Below, one piece after another: positions 15,350 to 23,685 of a stretch of 64,000 nt of DNA. Position 1 is the stretch's first letter; every line of letters starts with the position of its first letter. The DNA is from Lacisediminihabitans sp040549525 (lineage in GTDB: Bacteria > Actinomycetota > Actinomycetes > Actinomycetales > Microbacteriaceae). The stretch lies in the NCBI RefSeq assembly GCF_040549525.1, contig NZ_JBEPTM010000003.1, forward strand, positions 186,001 to 250,000. The letters run 5' to 3'. Both the position numbers and the translations under genes were made by a program. The notes under the pieces were generated by a model that did not search any database, was not told where the DNA came from, and was given only the letters and a program-made list of their open reading frames with translations.

Positions 15350-16294
15350 TCAGCCCGGAAATGGCACCCCGGTGAGCTCCTCCGACACCGTCCACAGGCG
15401 GGTGGCGTCGGCGGCCGACAGGGCGCGCTTCGGCACGGCGGCGGGCTTCGGCGGGCCGGTGAGCTCGGCGAAACCACCGGGACCGTAATACGCTCCGCCC
15501 ACCGCATCCTTCGCGATCGCGGCATACAGCGCCGGAAGGACGCCCTGCGGCGCCTGTTGCCAGAGCCACGGGATCCCCGAGGTCAGCTTCAGGTAGGCGG
15601 TCATCGCACCGCCGCTCGTGCCGCCGGACTGAGGACCCGTCACCTGGAGGTTGGTGAGGGTCGATCCGGGATGCGCGGCCAGGCTGCGGATGCCCCACCC
15701 GGCTGCATCGCTTCGACGCTGCAGTTCGCGGGCGAAGACCAGCATCGACAGCTTGGACAGGCCGTAGGAGCGCTGCGGGCTGTAGTGTTTCTCGGCCTGC
15801 AGGTCATCCCAGTCGAAGCGCCCGGCGCGCGCGAGGATGCTGCTGAGAGAGACGACGCGGGCGTTCCCCGCGGCGCGCAGCTGGGGCAGCAGGTGCGCGG
15901 TGAGGGCGAAATGGCCGAGATAGTTGCTTCCGAACTGCAGCTCGGAGCCGTCTGCGGTCGTCCCGCGCTTCGGCGGCATCATCACCCCCGCGTTGTTGAT
16001 CAACAGGTCGAGGGCGCGGCCCTCCGCCGTGAACATGGCGGCGAAGGTGGAGATGTTGTCGAGCGAGGACAGGTCGAGCGGCAGCATCCTCAGTCGCGCC
16101 GTCGGCACGTCCGCGCGAATGCGCGCGATCGCCTCTTCTCCCTTGGCCCAGTTGCGCACCGCGAGCACCACTTCGGCACCCGCGGCGGCCAGTCGGGAGG
16201 TGAGAGCGAAGCCGAGGCCGCTGTTCGCGCCGGTGACGATCGCGAGTCGTCCGGAGAGGTCGGGCACGTCGATGTCGGGCAGAATTCGAGTCAT
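15350..16294 (-). CDS. Short-chain dehydrogenase/reductase
   Basis: A 314-residue SDR of the retinol-dehydrogenase/WW-oxidoreductase-like size class. It has the NADP-binding motif TGANSGLG (19-26), NNAG (about 100-103), a catalytic serine in SLSSIL, and the YGLSK active-site pair. Residues after 200 (a Gly/Ser-rich loop and FAELTGPPKPA) form the substrate cap. Reaction: NAD(P)-dependent oxidation or reduction of an alcohol/carbonyl; substrate unknown. It is divergent from carD with 199 bp between. Confidence 0.9.
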   Translation of the reverse strand: MTRILPDIDVPDLSGRLAIVTGANSGLGFALTSRLAAAGAEVVLAVRNWAKGEEAIARIRADVPTARLRMLPLDLSSLDNISTFAAMFTAEGRALDLLINNAGVMMPPKRGTTADGSELQFGSNYLGHFALTAHLLPQLRAAGNARVVSLSSILARAGRFDWDDLQAEKHYSPQRSYGLSKLSMLVFARELQRRSDAAGWGIRSLAAHPGSTLTNLQVTGPQSGGTSGGAMTAYLKLTSGIPWLWQQAPQGVLPALYAAIAKDAVGGAYYGPGGFAELTGPPKPAAVPKRALSAADATRLWTVSEELTGVPFPG

Positions 16295-16493
16295 GATCGA
16301 AGGCTACGCCCGGCCAGATCGGCCTCCGACCGGCGGTGTGGCAATTTAATGGTGCCCACACGCGTTATCCTGTATATGGTCTCGGACGTGGAACCGCTCG
16401 ATGTCCCTCCAGGCAGCCATCCGCTCTCATCGCGCTCTCGTCGCGAGCGATAGGCCCCTGCGATACAGAATCAAGGATTGAAGGCATTACCGC

Positions 16494-16985
16494 ATGATTT
16501 TCCAAGTCGGAGAGACTGTCGTCTACCCCCACCACGGCGCTGCCACGATCACAGCGGTGAAGACCCGCACGATCAAGGGCGAGCCGAAGGAATACATCAC
16601 TCTCAACGTGCACGCCACGGACCTGACCATCGAATTGCCGATCGAGAACGTCGAGCTCATCGGAGTGCGCGACGTCATCGACAGCGCCGGCGTCGAGGCC
16701 GTCTTCGATGTGCTTCGCAGCGACATGGTGGAGGAGCCGGGCAACTGGTCTCGCCGGTTCAAGGCCAACACCGAGAAGATGGGCAGCGGAAGCGTCTACC
16801 GCGTCAGCGAGGTCGTTCGTGACCTGTGGCGTCGCGACCAGGACCACGGCGTCTCGGCCGGTGAGAAGCGGATGCTGCTCAAGGCCCGCCAGATTCTGAT
16901 CTCAGAGCTCGCTCTCGCTCAGAACTCCACCGACGAAGAGGCTTCTGCCGTGCTCGACGAGGTGCTTGCAACAGTCTCGGTCTAG
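16494..16985 (+). CDS. carD: CarD family transcriptional regulator
   Basis: A 163-residue CarD/CdnL protein. Residues 1-58 form the Tudor-like RNA-polymerase-interacting domain, beginning FQVGETVVYPHHGAATI. The C-terminal helical domain carries the conserved NWSRRF with Trp85, which in mycobacterial CarD wedges into the upstream edge of the -10 bubble to stabilise open complexes. Length and motif match the family exactly. It is a single gene in this position, with GATTGAAGG upstream of the ATG. It is expected to be an abundant general regulator, especially of rRNA and growth genes. Confidence 0.95.
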   Translation: MIFQVGETVVYPHHGAATITAVKTRTIKGEPKEYITLNVHATDLTIELPIENVELIGVRDVIDSAGVEAVFDVLRSDMVEEPGNWSRRFKANTEKMGSGSVYRVSEVVRDLWRRDQDHGVSAGEKRMLLKARQILISELALAQNSTDEEASAVLDEVLATVSV

Positions 16986-16999
16986 TCCCGACCGCTGCT

Positions 17000-17035
17000 G
17001 GTCGAGTAGCGAGCGCCAGCGAGCGTGTCGAGACC
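17000..17035. repeat. REP-like intergenic element between convergent genes
   Basis: A 36-bp sequence with GGTC/GACC ends and an inner repeated GCGAGCG fills the 49-bp gap between the carD stop and the DUF427 stop. I recall this sequence class as a recurrent intergenic element in Microbacteriaceae genomes, usually between convergent genes. Only one copy was seen here. It may act as a bidirectional terminator. Confidence 0.5.
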
Positions 17036-17535
17036 TACCAGCCCATCGTGCCCGGTTCTCCCTTGAACGGGCCGACCACGCGCGAGGTGATCCAGCCCCC
17101 GTAGAAGTCACCGGCCTGTGCCGTCACGGTCTCTCCGGCGACCTCGCACGAGTCCATCGCCGAGGGGTACACCGCCACCCGGTCAAGCAGGAGCTCGTAG
17201 CCCGGACTCGGAGTCGGGTAATACCAGCCGGCGGATTCGGCGCGCGCCGAACCACCACGCACGGTCACGTACTTCGCCGCCCCCTTGAACTCGCAGAAGC
17301 TCGCCCCCGGCGCCTTCTCCAGTGAGCCCGCGGGAAACGCGGAGCGAGGCAGGTAGTAGACCGGCGGATGGCTCGTCTCGAGCACTCTCACGGCATCCGT
17401 GGTGTCGACGATCGTCGCGCCGCCGAAACGGATGCGGATGCGATCGGTGGTGGCTTCGACCCGGGGCGGACGGGGGTAGTCCCACACCGACTCCTGTCCG
17501 GGGCCGGGGGTCAGGGGAGTGACATCATTGCGCAT
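17035..17535 (-). CDS. DUF427 domain-containing protein
   Basis: A 166-residue protein that is essentially one DUF427 domain. It contains VWDYPRPPR, a central beta region with ETSHPPVYYLPR, SFCEFKGAAKYVTV and SAGWYYPTPSPGY, and a C-terminal FYGGWIT. The family is widespread in actinobacteria and built of small beta barrels; its biochemical role is not established. The gene is divergent from the acyl-CoA ligase gene at 17657. Confidence 0.9.
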   Translation of the reverse strand: MRNDVTPLTPGPGQESVWDYPRPPRVEATTDRIRIRFGGATIVDTTDAVRVLETSHPPVYYLPRSAFPAGSLEKAPGASFCEFKGAAKYVTVRGGSARAESAGWYYPTPSPGYELLLDRVAVYPSAMDSCEVAGETVTAQAGDFYGGWITSRVVGPFKGEPGTMGW

Positions 17536-17656
17536 GGGGAGATCTTGCTCCTCCTAGCTTGGAAGTCCCTCGACCATTCCTCCCGGCCGGTGGCTCCGAA
17601 CCAGTACGACAGAGCACACAGTTCCCCCTGAACACCGTCCGACCACCGAGGCACAC

Positions 17657-19348
17657 ATGACTCCATTCTCCGATCGTCCCTGGCTCAACTCCTACGCGCT
17701 CCGCGTGCCACACGACATCGCGGAGCCCACCGAGACTCTGAGCCAGATGCTGTCCGGCTCTGCGCGGAAATACCGACGGAACGTCGCCCTTCAGTTCTTC
17801 GGCGCCACCATGACCTATGGCGAGCTCGGTGACCGGATCTCGCACTTCGCGAACGGGCTTCGCGCCCGGGGAGTGGTGAAGGGGGATCGTGTCGCACTCG
17901 TGCTGCCGAACAGCCCCCAACACGTGATCGCCTTCTACGCGGTACTGCGTCTCGGAGCGATCGTCGTCGAACACAACCCGCTCTACACCGAGCGAGAGCT
18001 CCGACACCAGTTCGAGGATCACGGCGCGAGGGTCGCGATCGCGTGGGACAAGACGGTGCCGACGCTTCTCAACATGCCCGACGACCTCGGACTGGAGACC
18101 GTGGTCTCGGTCGACGTCACGCGGGCGATGCCGCTGCGCACCCGGGTCGCCCTGCGGCTCCCGGTGAAGAAGGCACGTGATGCGCGAGCCGCGCTAACCA
18201 GCGGACGCCGCGTGCGCGGCTCGATTCACTGGCACGACCTCGAGTCATCCCGACCGCTGCCCCGCCGTTTCCCCGGCCCGGCTCTCGAGGACACCGCGGT
18301 GCTGCAGTACACCAGCGGCACGACGGGAACGCCGAAGGGCGCCATCCTGTCGCACCGCAACCTGCGGGCGAATGCCATGCAGGGGGAGGCCTGGATTCCC
18401 GGACTGCGCGCCGGCCGCGAGGTCGTCTACGGGGTGCTCCCCCTTTTCCACGCCTACGGTCTCACCCTGTGCCTCAGCTTTGCGCTGAGCATCGGGGCCC
18501 GGCTCGTGCTGTTCCCCAAATTCGATGAACAGCTCGTGCTGGATGCGTTCCGCAAGACCCCCGCCACCTTCCTGCCCGCCGTGCCGCCGATCTACGAACG
18601 ACTGGTCGCCGCGGCCGCGGACCGGGGCGTGGGCCTTCGCGGCATCCGGTTTGCGATCTCGGGAGCGATGAACCTGCCCACGCGCATCGTGGAGCTCTGG
18701 GAGCGGGCCACCGGGGGCCTGTTGGTCGAGGGCTACGGCATGACCGAGTCATCCCCGATCGTCGTCGGCAACCCGATGGGCCCTTCGCGGCGCCCCGGGA
18801 CGGTGGGCGTGCCGTTCCCCAGCACGGACATCCGGGTTGTGGATCCCGACGACCCCTCGATCGATCGAGGGGTGAACGACGAGGGCGAATTGCTCGTGCG
18901 CGGACCGCAGGTCTTCAGCGGCTACTGGAACCGCCCGACCGAGACAGCCGAGACGCTGCTCGCCGGCGGATGGCTGCGCACCGGCGACATCGTCACAGTC
19001 TCCGCCGACGGTTTCGTCACCGTCGTCGACCGCATCAAGGAGCTCATCATCACGGGCGGATTCAACGTGGCCCCGACCGAGGTCGAGGAGGCCCTGATCT
19101 CGCATCCGGACATCCTGGATGCCGCCGTCGTGGGCATCCGCACTCCGCAGGGCGGAGAGGATGTCGTCGCCGCCGTCGTGCTCAGCCCCGGGGTCACCCT
19201 CGATGTGCCCTCCATTCGCGAACACCTGAAGGAGCGGATGGCGGCCTACAAGGTGCCGAGGCGCATCGAGGTCGTCGACGAGTTGCCGCGCAACATCGTG
19301 GGGAAGGTGCTGCGCCGGGTGGTGCGGGAGCGGCTGTCGGCGCCATAG
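17657..19348 (+). CDS. Long-chain fatty-acid-CoA ligase (AMP-binding)
   Basis: A 563-residue adenylate-forming enzyme. It has the ATP-binding loop YTSGTTGTPKGAILSH, YGMTESSP, the hinge region GDIVTVSADGFVTVVDR, IKELIITGGFNVAPTEVEE, and the C-terminal GKVLRR with the catalytic lysine. It activates a carboxylic acid with ATP and joins it to CoA. Size and motifs match FadD-type ligases with medium- to long-chain substrates. It is a single gene, with GAGG before the ATG, so the lipid pathway served is unclear. Confidence 0.9.
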   Translation: MTPFSDRPWLNSYALRVPHDIAEPTETLSQMLSGSARKYRRNVALQFFGATMTYGELGDRISHFANGLRARGVVKGDRVALVLPNSPQHVIAFYAVLRLGAIVVEHNPLYTERELRHQFEDHGARVAIAWDKTVPTLLNMPDDLGLETVVSVDVTRAMPLRTRVALRLPVKKARDARAALTSGRRVRGSIHWHDLESSRPLPRRFPGPALEDTAVLQYTSGTTGTPKGAILSHRNLRANAMQGEAWIPGLRAGREVVYGVLPLFHAYGLTLCLSFALSIGARLVLFPKFDEQLVLDAFRKTPATFLPAVPPIYERLVAAAADRGVGLRGIRFAISGAMNLPTRIVELWERATGGLLVEGYGMTESSPIVVGNPMGPSRRPGTVGVPFPSTDIRVVDPDDPSIDRGVNDEGELLVRGPQVFSGYWNRPTETAETLLAGGWLRTGDIVTVSADGFVTVVDRIKELIITGGFNVAPTEVEEALISHPDILDAAVVGIRTPQGGEDVVAAVVLSPGVTLDVPSIREHLKERMAAYKVPRRIEVVDELPRNIVGKVLRRVVRERLSAP

Positions 19349-19407
19349 GTTCTCGTCGTCTGCCCGCGTCCTCTACCCTCGGATAGCAACACGGGAAGGG
19401 ATGCGGC

Positions 19408-20994
19408 ATGGATGGCTCGGTCTTGACGATCATCTGGATCGTGTCGTTCGTGCTCGTGACCGTCGCGGTGACGGGGCTCTCTCGGCGGGTGGGCTGGTCG
19501 GCACCCGTCACGCTCGTGGCCGTCGGCGCGGTCGCGTCGTTCCTGCCGTGGCTGCCGAAGATCGAGGTGCAGCCGGAGCTCGTGCTCTACGGGCTGTTGC
19601 CGCCGTTGCTGTTCGCCGCGGCCATCCGCACGTCCCTGGTGGACGTGCGAGCCCGGCGCGACAGCATCCTCACCCTCTCGGTCGGCCTTGTGCTGTTCAC
19701 GGTCGTTGTCGTCGGCTTCTTCACCTGGTTGATCGTGCCGGCGATCACCCTCGCGACGGGTTTTGCGTTCGCTGCGGTCGTCGCCCCGACGGATGCGGTG
19801 GCCATCACCTCCATCTCCGGTCGCCTCAGGCTGCCCCGACGGGTCGTGACCGTGCTCGAGGGTGAGAGCCTGTTCAACGACGCTGCGGCTCTCGTCGCCC
19901 TCTCCGCGGCCATGGCGGCCATTGTCGGCACCCTCAACCCCTGGGCGGTCGCGGCGGATTTCGTGCTCGCCGTCGTCGTGGGGGCAGGGTTCGGCCTGGC
20001 GGCCGGATTCGGTCTCTCCGCCATCCGTAAGACGCTGAAAGCGCCAGTGCTCGACACGAGCCTGTCGCTGGTGACACCCTTCGTGGCGTTCATCCCCACC
20101 CAACTGCTTCACGGCTCAGGGGTGCTCGCCGTGGTGATCGCCGGTCTCATCATCGGGACCCAGGCGCCGGTGGTGCAATCGGCGCGGGCGCGCATCGCCG
20201 ATTCCGTGAATTGGCGCACCATAAGGTTCCTCCTCGAGAATTCCGTGTTCCTGTTCATCGGCCTCAACCTCAAAGGCATCCTGCGCGGTGTGGCCGACTC
20301 CGGGTTCGGTATCGCCCAGGTCGTTCTCATCTGCGTCGGGATGCTCGTGTTCCTGATTGCGGCGCGATTCGCCTGGATTCTCGCGGTGAGCGGGTTTTAC
20401 CGTGTCGGTCCGAAGCGCTTCCGCGAGCGCAGTTGGAGTGCGAAAGCCACGGTCGCCATCGGATTCTCCGGCATGCGGGGGGTGGTGACTCTCGCGGCTG
20501 TATTCCTGTTGCCCGATGCCACCCCGCAGAAATCGTTTCTCCAATTCCTCGCCTTTGCGGTGGTCGTGGGCACCCTGGTGCAAGGACTCGCGCTGCCGTG
20601 GGTCATCCGCCGGCTGAAGCTTCCCCCGCCGAATGCGGACCAGGAGCTCGTGGAGGCCCAGATGCTGATGGCGGAGGCCCGGGCAGCCGGGGTCGTCAGA
20701 CTCGACGCGGAGAGGATGGAGGCCGATGACGCGGCCGTGGTCGAACGCCTTCGCAACGATGCAACGCTGCTCGGCGAATCCCTCCTCAATCCGGTAGACG
20801 ACGGCGTGGAGCCCGCGCAGGCGGTATTCGGTCGCCTTCGACTGGCGATGATCGAGGCCGAGCGATCGGCTGTGCTCGCGGCCCGGCGCGAGGGGCGATA
20901 CCAGGAGCCGGCCGTGCGGGCCATCCTCGCGTCGATCGACGCCGAGGAGATCGCCGTTCGGGCCATCCGCCACAACAATCGCAACGACGGCTGA
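19408..20994 (+). CDS. Na+/H+ antiporter, CPA1 (NhaP) family
   Basis: A 528-residue cation:proton antiporter. About twelve membrane helices occupy residues 1-410. The ion-binding motifs APTDAVA and EGESLFNDAAA carry the aspartates essential in CPA1 exchangers. The C-terminal 110 residues are a soluble, charged helical domain of the kind that regulates pH response. Role: export of Na+ or K+ in exchange for protons. A GAAGGGA site precedes the ATG. It is convergent with the small gene at 21004. Confidence 0.92.
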   Translation: MDGSVLTIIWIVSFVLVTVAVTGLSRRVGWSAPVTLVAVGAVASFLPWLPKIEVQPELVLYGLLPPLLFAAAIRTSLVDVRARRDSILTLSVGLVLFTVVVVGFFTWLIVPAITLATGFAFAAVVAPTDAVAITSISGRLRLPRRVVTVLEGESLFNDAAALVALSAAMAAIVGTLNPWAVAADFVLAVVVGAGFGLAAGFGLSAIRKTLKAPVLDTSLSLVTPFVAFIPTQLLHGSGVLAVVIAGLIIGTQAPVVQSARARIADSVNWRTIRFLLENSVFLFIGLNLKGILRGVADSGFGIAQVVLICVGMLVFLIAARFAWILAVSGFYRVGPKRFRERSWSAKATVAIGFSGMRGVVTLAAVFLLPDATPQKSFLQFLAFAVVVGTLVQGLALPWVIRRLKLPPPNADQELVEAQMLMAEARAAGVVRLDAERMEADDAAVVERLRNDATLLGESLLNPVDDGVEPAQAVFGRLRLAMIEAERSAVLAARREGRYQEPAVRAILASIDAEEIAVRAIRHNNRNDG

Positions 20995-21003
20995 CGGGCT
21001 GCC

Positions 21004-21321
21004 TCAGCCCTCGATGCGGCTCACCCGCACCAGGATCTCCGCCTCGACGCCGGGAGCGAGCGCGGAGCGGATCGCCGTCGACACGGCGAGCGCGGTCACG
21101 GGGGCCTGCTGTCGGCCGGATGCGGCGACACTCGCCACGATCGCCAGACCCTGCTGCGCCCGGCGCACCGAGACCATGGCGAGCGGGGTGTCTGCCCCGG
21201 CCGTGAGCTCTCGGACCGAGCGCAATAGACCAGGCTCGGCGGCGTAGAGCGCGGCGACCGTGGGAACCGATCGCACGACGGCATCGAGCTGAGCGGCGAG
21301 GGAGTCGAGTTCGTCGGTCAT
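21004..21321 (-). CDS. Small Asp23-like protein in ECF sigma operon
   Basis: A 105-residue protein from the ATG at 21321, whose start overlaps the stop of the Asp23-like gene by 4 bp. The alternating hydrophobic strands and helices (VSVRRAQQGLAIVASVAA, then VTALAVSTAIRSAL and a final EAEILVRVSRIE) resemble a minimal Asp23/Gls24 domain, seen in other actinobacteria as an operon companion of Asp23. It is the last gene of the sigma factor operon. It probably cooperates with the upstream Asp23-like protein, perhaps at the membrane. Confidence 0.7.
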   Translation of the reverse strand: MTDELDSLAAQLDAVVRSVPTVAALYAAEPGLLRSVRELTAGADTPLAMVSVRRAQQGLAIVASVAASGRQQAPVTALAVSTAIRSALAPGVEAEILVRVSRIEG

Positions 21322-21920
21322 GCTTCGTCCTCCTCGACGGGGCGTTCCAGGGTGTGGGCGTCGGTCACCGTCACATCGACGCTCTCGATGGTGAGCTCGG
21401 TGTGCTTCAGCAGCTCGGAATAGACGCGCTCGCGAACGGCCTCGGCCAGGACGACGATGGGCGCACTGAGCACGACGCTGATCGTCAGCGCAATGCGCAC
21501 CGCAGCATCCGGGTCGTCGAGATCGCCGTCGAGGGTGCAGCGCCCCACGAGTACTCCCTCCACGGAGTCGCCTGCCGCTCTCACGAGCTCGTGCACCGCG
21601 CCCTCGGTAATGCTGAGACGAGTGTTCGGTTCGGAGCTGCTGAGCGGGATGTCCCGCCCCGCCCGCACTTCGCGCGAGATCGCGGTGAGCACTCCCTGCA
21701 ACCAGCTCTCCTCGATCCCGGGTTTGTCGCTGGCATCCCGCACCACCAGGTCGCGGGAGAGTGCCCCGACACGTTCGAGGCTCGCGAGCATCGCCTGACA
21801 TTCGGCATTGCCGTCGATCGCGGCAATGGCGGGCTCCCGCCCGCGGTCGAGATAGTCGCTGAGATCGTCGAGCGAGAATCCGGAACCACCGACGTCGTCG
21901 CTGGCAGAGGCTTCGGTCAC
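21318..21920 (-). CDS. Asp23/Gls24 family protein with anti-sigma-like N-terminus
   Basis: A 200-residue protein. The GTG at 21920 overlaps the sigma factor stop (GTGA). Residues about 100-190 match the Asp23/Gls24 (DUF322) envelope-stress fold: LSITEGAVHELVRAA, then VRIALTISVVLSAPIVVLAEAVRERV and VDVTVTDAH. Residues 15-60 (LSDYLDRG, GNAECQAMLASLERV) look like a zinc anti-sigma helix region, but the His and second Cys of the HxxxCxxC ligand set are missing. It may therefore bind and restrain the co-encoded sigma factor without zinc; that is inference. Confidence 0.72.
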   Translation of the reverse strand: MTEASASDDVGGSGFSLDDLSDYLDRGREPAIAAIDGNAECQAMLASLERVGALSRDLVVRDASDKPGIEESWLQGVLTAISREVRAGRDIPLSSSEPNTRLSITEGAVHELVRAAGDSVEGVLVGRCTLDGDLDDPDAAVRIALTISVVLSAPIVVLAEAVRERVYSELLKHTELTIESVDVTVTDAHTLERPVEEDEA

Positions 21921-22462
21921 CGCCACACCTCCATCTCTCTCACTACAGTCTGTCGGGCGCGCGCGAGCTTTCCGCGCACCGTGGTCACGCTGAGGTCGAG
22001 CCGTTCGGCGATCTCGTCGTAGGAGTAGCCGCCCACCTCCTTCAGTACCCAACACTGGCGCTGGCCTTCGGGCAGCTCGTCGAGCACGCGGGTGAGCGCC
22101 TCCCATCGGGATGTCTCGATCGCGCGCTGTTCGGGGCCGGAACCGTGCTCGGCCACGAGCTCGTCATCCAGCTCGCCGGTCGGCCGCCTGCTGCGGATAC
22201 GGTCGGTGGCCTTCCGGCTGACGATGCTGGTCAGCCAGGACCGCACCTTGCTCGGGTCCTGCAACGCGGGAAGCTGCTTCCACGCAGAGATCAGGGCTTC
22301 CTGCACGGCGTCGTCCGCATCCGCCGCAGAGCCGGTGAGACGGTGGGCGAAGGCGCGCAGATAGGGGGCGTGGCGCCTCACCAGCACGGAGAAGGCGTTC
22401 GTGTCGCCATCGGCCGACCGCTCGGCGAGGATGCGGTCGGAGGCCGTGGAGAGGTCGATCAC
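21917..22462 (-). CDS. ECF-type RNA polymerase sigma factor
   Basis: A 181-residue sigma-70 family factor with only regions 2 and 4. Region 2 includes AFSVLVRRHAPYLRAFAHRL and DAVQEALISAWKQL. Region 4 includes LPEGQRQCWVLKEVGGYSYD and a helix-turn-helix ending TTVRGKLARARQ. The GTG at 22462 gives the usual VIDLSTASD N-terminus; a GTG 54 bp upstream is possible. It heads an operon with two Asp23-like genes through 4-bp overlaps, implying a cell-envelope stress regulon. It is divergent from csbD, which may be a target. Confidence 0.9.
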   Translation of the reverse strand: MIDLSTASDRILAERSADGDTNAFSVLVRRHAPYLRAFAHRLTGSAADADDAVQEALISAWKQLPALQDPSKVRSWLTSIVSRKATDRIRSRRPTGELDDELVAEHGSGPEQRAIETSRWEALTRVLDELPEGQRQCWVLKEVGGYSYDEIAERLDLSVTTVRGKLARARQTVVREMEVWR

Positions 22463-22575
22463 CGGCCATCCGTTCCGTCTCAAAAAGGCTTCGCCCCGGA
22501 GCGTGACGAATTGCACACAGTACCCGTCTCAGTCGTGAAAACCAGTGCAAACCGAACCAGAAATGGAGTTCGCCA

Positions 22576-22755
22576 ATGAGTGCAGACAACGACATCAAGA
22601 ACACCGCGCAGGACCGTCTCGGCAAGGGGAAGGAAGCGCTCGGAAAGGTCACCGACAACGACAGCCTCGTGGCCGAAGGCAAGGCCGACCAGGCGAAGGC
22701 CTCGGTGAAGAAGGCCGGCGAGAACGTAAAGGACGCGCTCACCGGCGACAAGTAG
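22576..22755 (+). CDS. CsbD family stress-response protein
   Basis: A 59-residue highly charged protein with the CsbD pattern: NTAQDRLGKGKEALGKVTDN, then EGKADQAKASVKKAGENVKD. CsbD-like proteins are small, soluble and strongly induced by general stress (sigma-B controlled in Bacillus). The ATG at 22576 has GGAG about 8 bp upstream. It diverges from the ECF sigma operon across a 113-bp gap, so control by that sigma factor is a reasonable guess. Confidence 0.88.
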   Translation: MSADNDIKNTAQDRLGKGKEALGKVTDNDSLVAEGKADQAKASVKKAGENVKDALTGDK

Positions 22756-22905
22756 CGGAACGACCGGGCGAGTACGGTCTTTGCGGGTCGGCACGCCGGC
22801 ACGGACAGACCGGACTCGCCCGCCTTGGCCTCCGCGTGTGCCTCCGCGTGTGTCCGGCGTGGCCCGGCGTGTGTCCCTGAGTCGGTCCTCGGGTCGTGCA
22901 CCGGA

Positions 22906-23685
22906 CTACCCGGGGGAGAGAACCGCCGCCAGGGCCGCGGTGATCTCCGAGCGGGCCCGAGCGCTCGAGATCGTCGCGCTGCCGTCACCCGGCTGCACGC
23001 CGTAGTCGCCGAAGCGCGCGTGATTGCTGCCCGGGATCTCCACGAAGACCGCGGATGCCGGCAGCAGGCTCTTGCCTGCCGCTATCTTCGCCGGAGTGCT
23101 CAGCCCGTCCCGCTCCCCGCCGATGCTCAGCACAGTGAGATCGGTTCGGGAGAGGTCGTTGGCGCAGTAGCTGCCGAAGAGCACGAGCCCCGCCACCGCG
23201 GGTGCCTTGCTCGAATCGGCGAGCATGCAGGCGCGAACCCCACCGAGTGAGTGGCCGCCGACGAACCAGCGTGTCACCCCGCTGGTATCGGCCGTGAAGG
23301 TGGCGAGGGGCCGCTGGTCGAAGAACGCGAGGTTGAGGGTCGGCTTGGTGATCACGACGGTCACCCCCTGCTCCACGATGCCGGAGAGCTTGTACAGGTA
23401 GGCGTAGGGATCGACCTTCGCACCGGGGATGAATACCAGTCCGGTGCCCGTCGCTCCGCTCTTCGGGGTAAGGATCACCGAATGGTCGGTCGACGTGATC
23501 GAGATCCGCGGGTCGCGCCAGGCGGCGAGAGCCGGGCCGCGTTCACCCTGCATCACGATGTTCGCCCAGGTGACCAGGGCGACGATCGCGAGCACGAAGA
23601 CCAGCAGGATGGCGAGGAGGATCTGGACCATGCGGCGGCCAAGGCGAGTCCGGCCCGGCGCTCCCGCCGTGGGGTTCCGACTCAC
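22906..23685 (-). CDS. Membrane-anchored alpha/beta hydrolase
   Basis: A 259-residue protein. One N-terminal membrane helix (about 19-42) anchors an extracytoplasmic alpha/beta hydrolase domain. The nucleophile lies in VGGHSLGGVRAC. The acid is likely in GERDGLSTP and the catalytic His in GSNHARFGDYG. The compact domain resembles the dienelactone-hydrolase-like Abhydrolase_5 group. Its start overlaps the stop of the HTH regulator gene by 4 bp, so the two are co-expressed. Substrate unknown. Confidence 0.87.
   Translation of the reverse strand: MSRNPTAGAPGRTRLGRRMVQILLAILLVFVLAIVALVTWANIVMQGERGPALAAWRDPRISITSTDHSVILTPKSGATGTGLVFIPGAKVDPYAYLYKLSGIVEQGVTVVITKPTLNLAFFDQRPLATFTADTSGVTRWFVGGHSLGGVRACMLADSSKAPAVAGLVLFGSYCANDLSRTDLTVLSIGGERDGLSTPAKIAAGKSLLPASAVFVEIPGSNHARFGDYGVQPGDGSATISSARARSEITAALAAVLSPG

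Noticed and set aside
16310..16493. Promoter assignment for carD
   Set aside because: TATCCT-like and TATATG-like stretches are present near 16370, but no -35 at proper spacing could be chosen with confidence.
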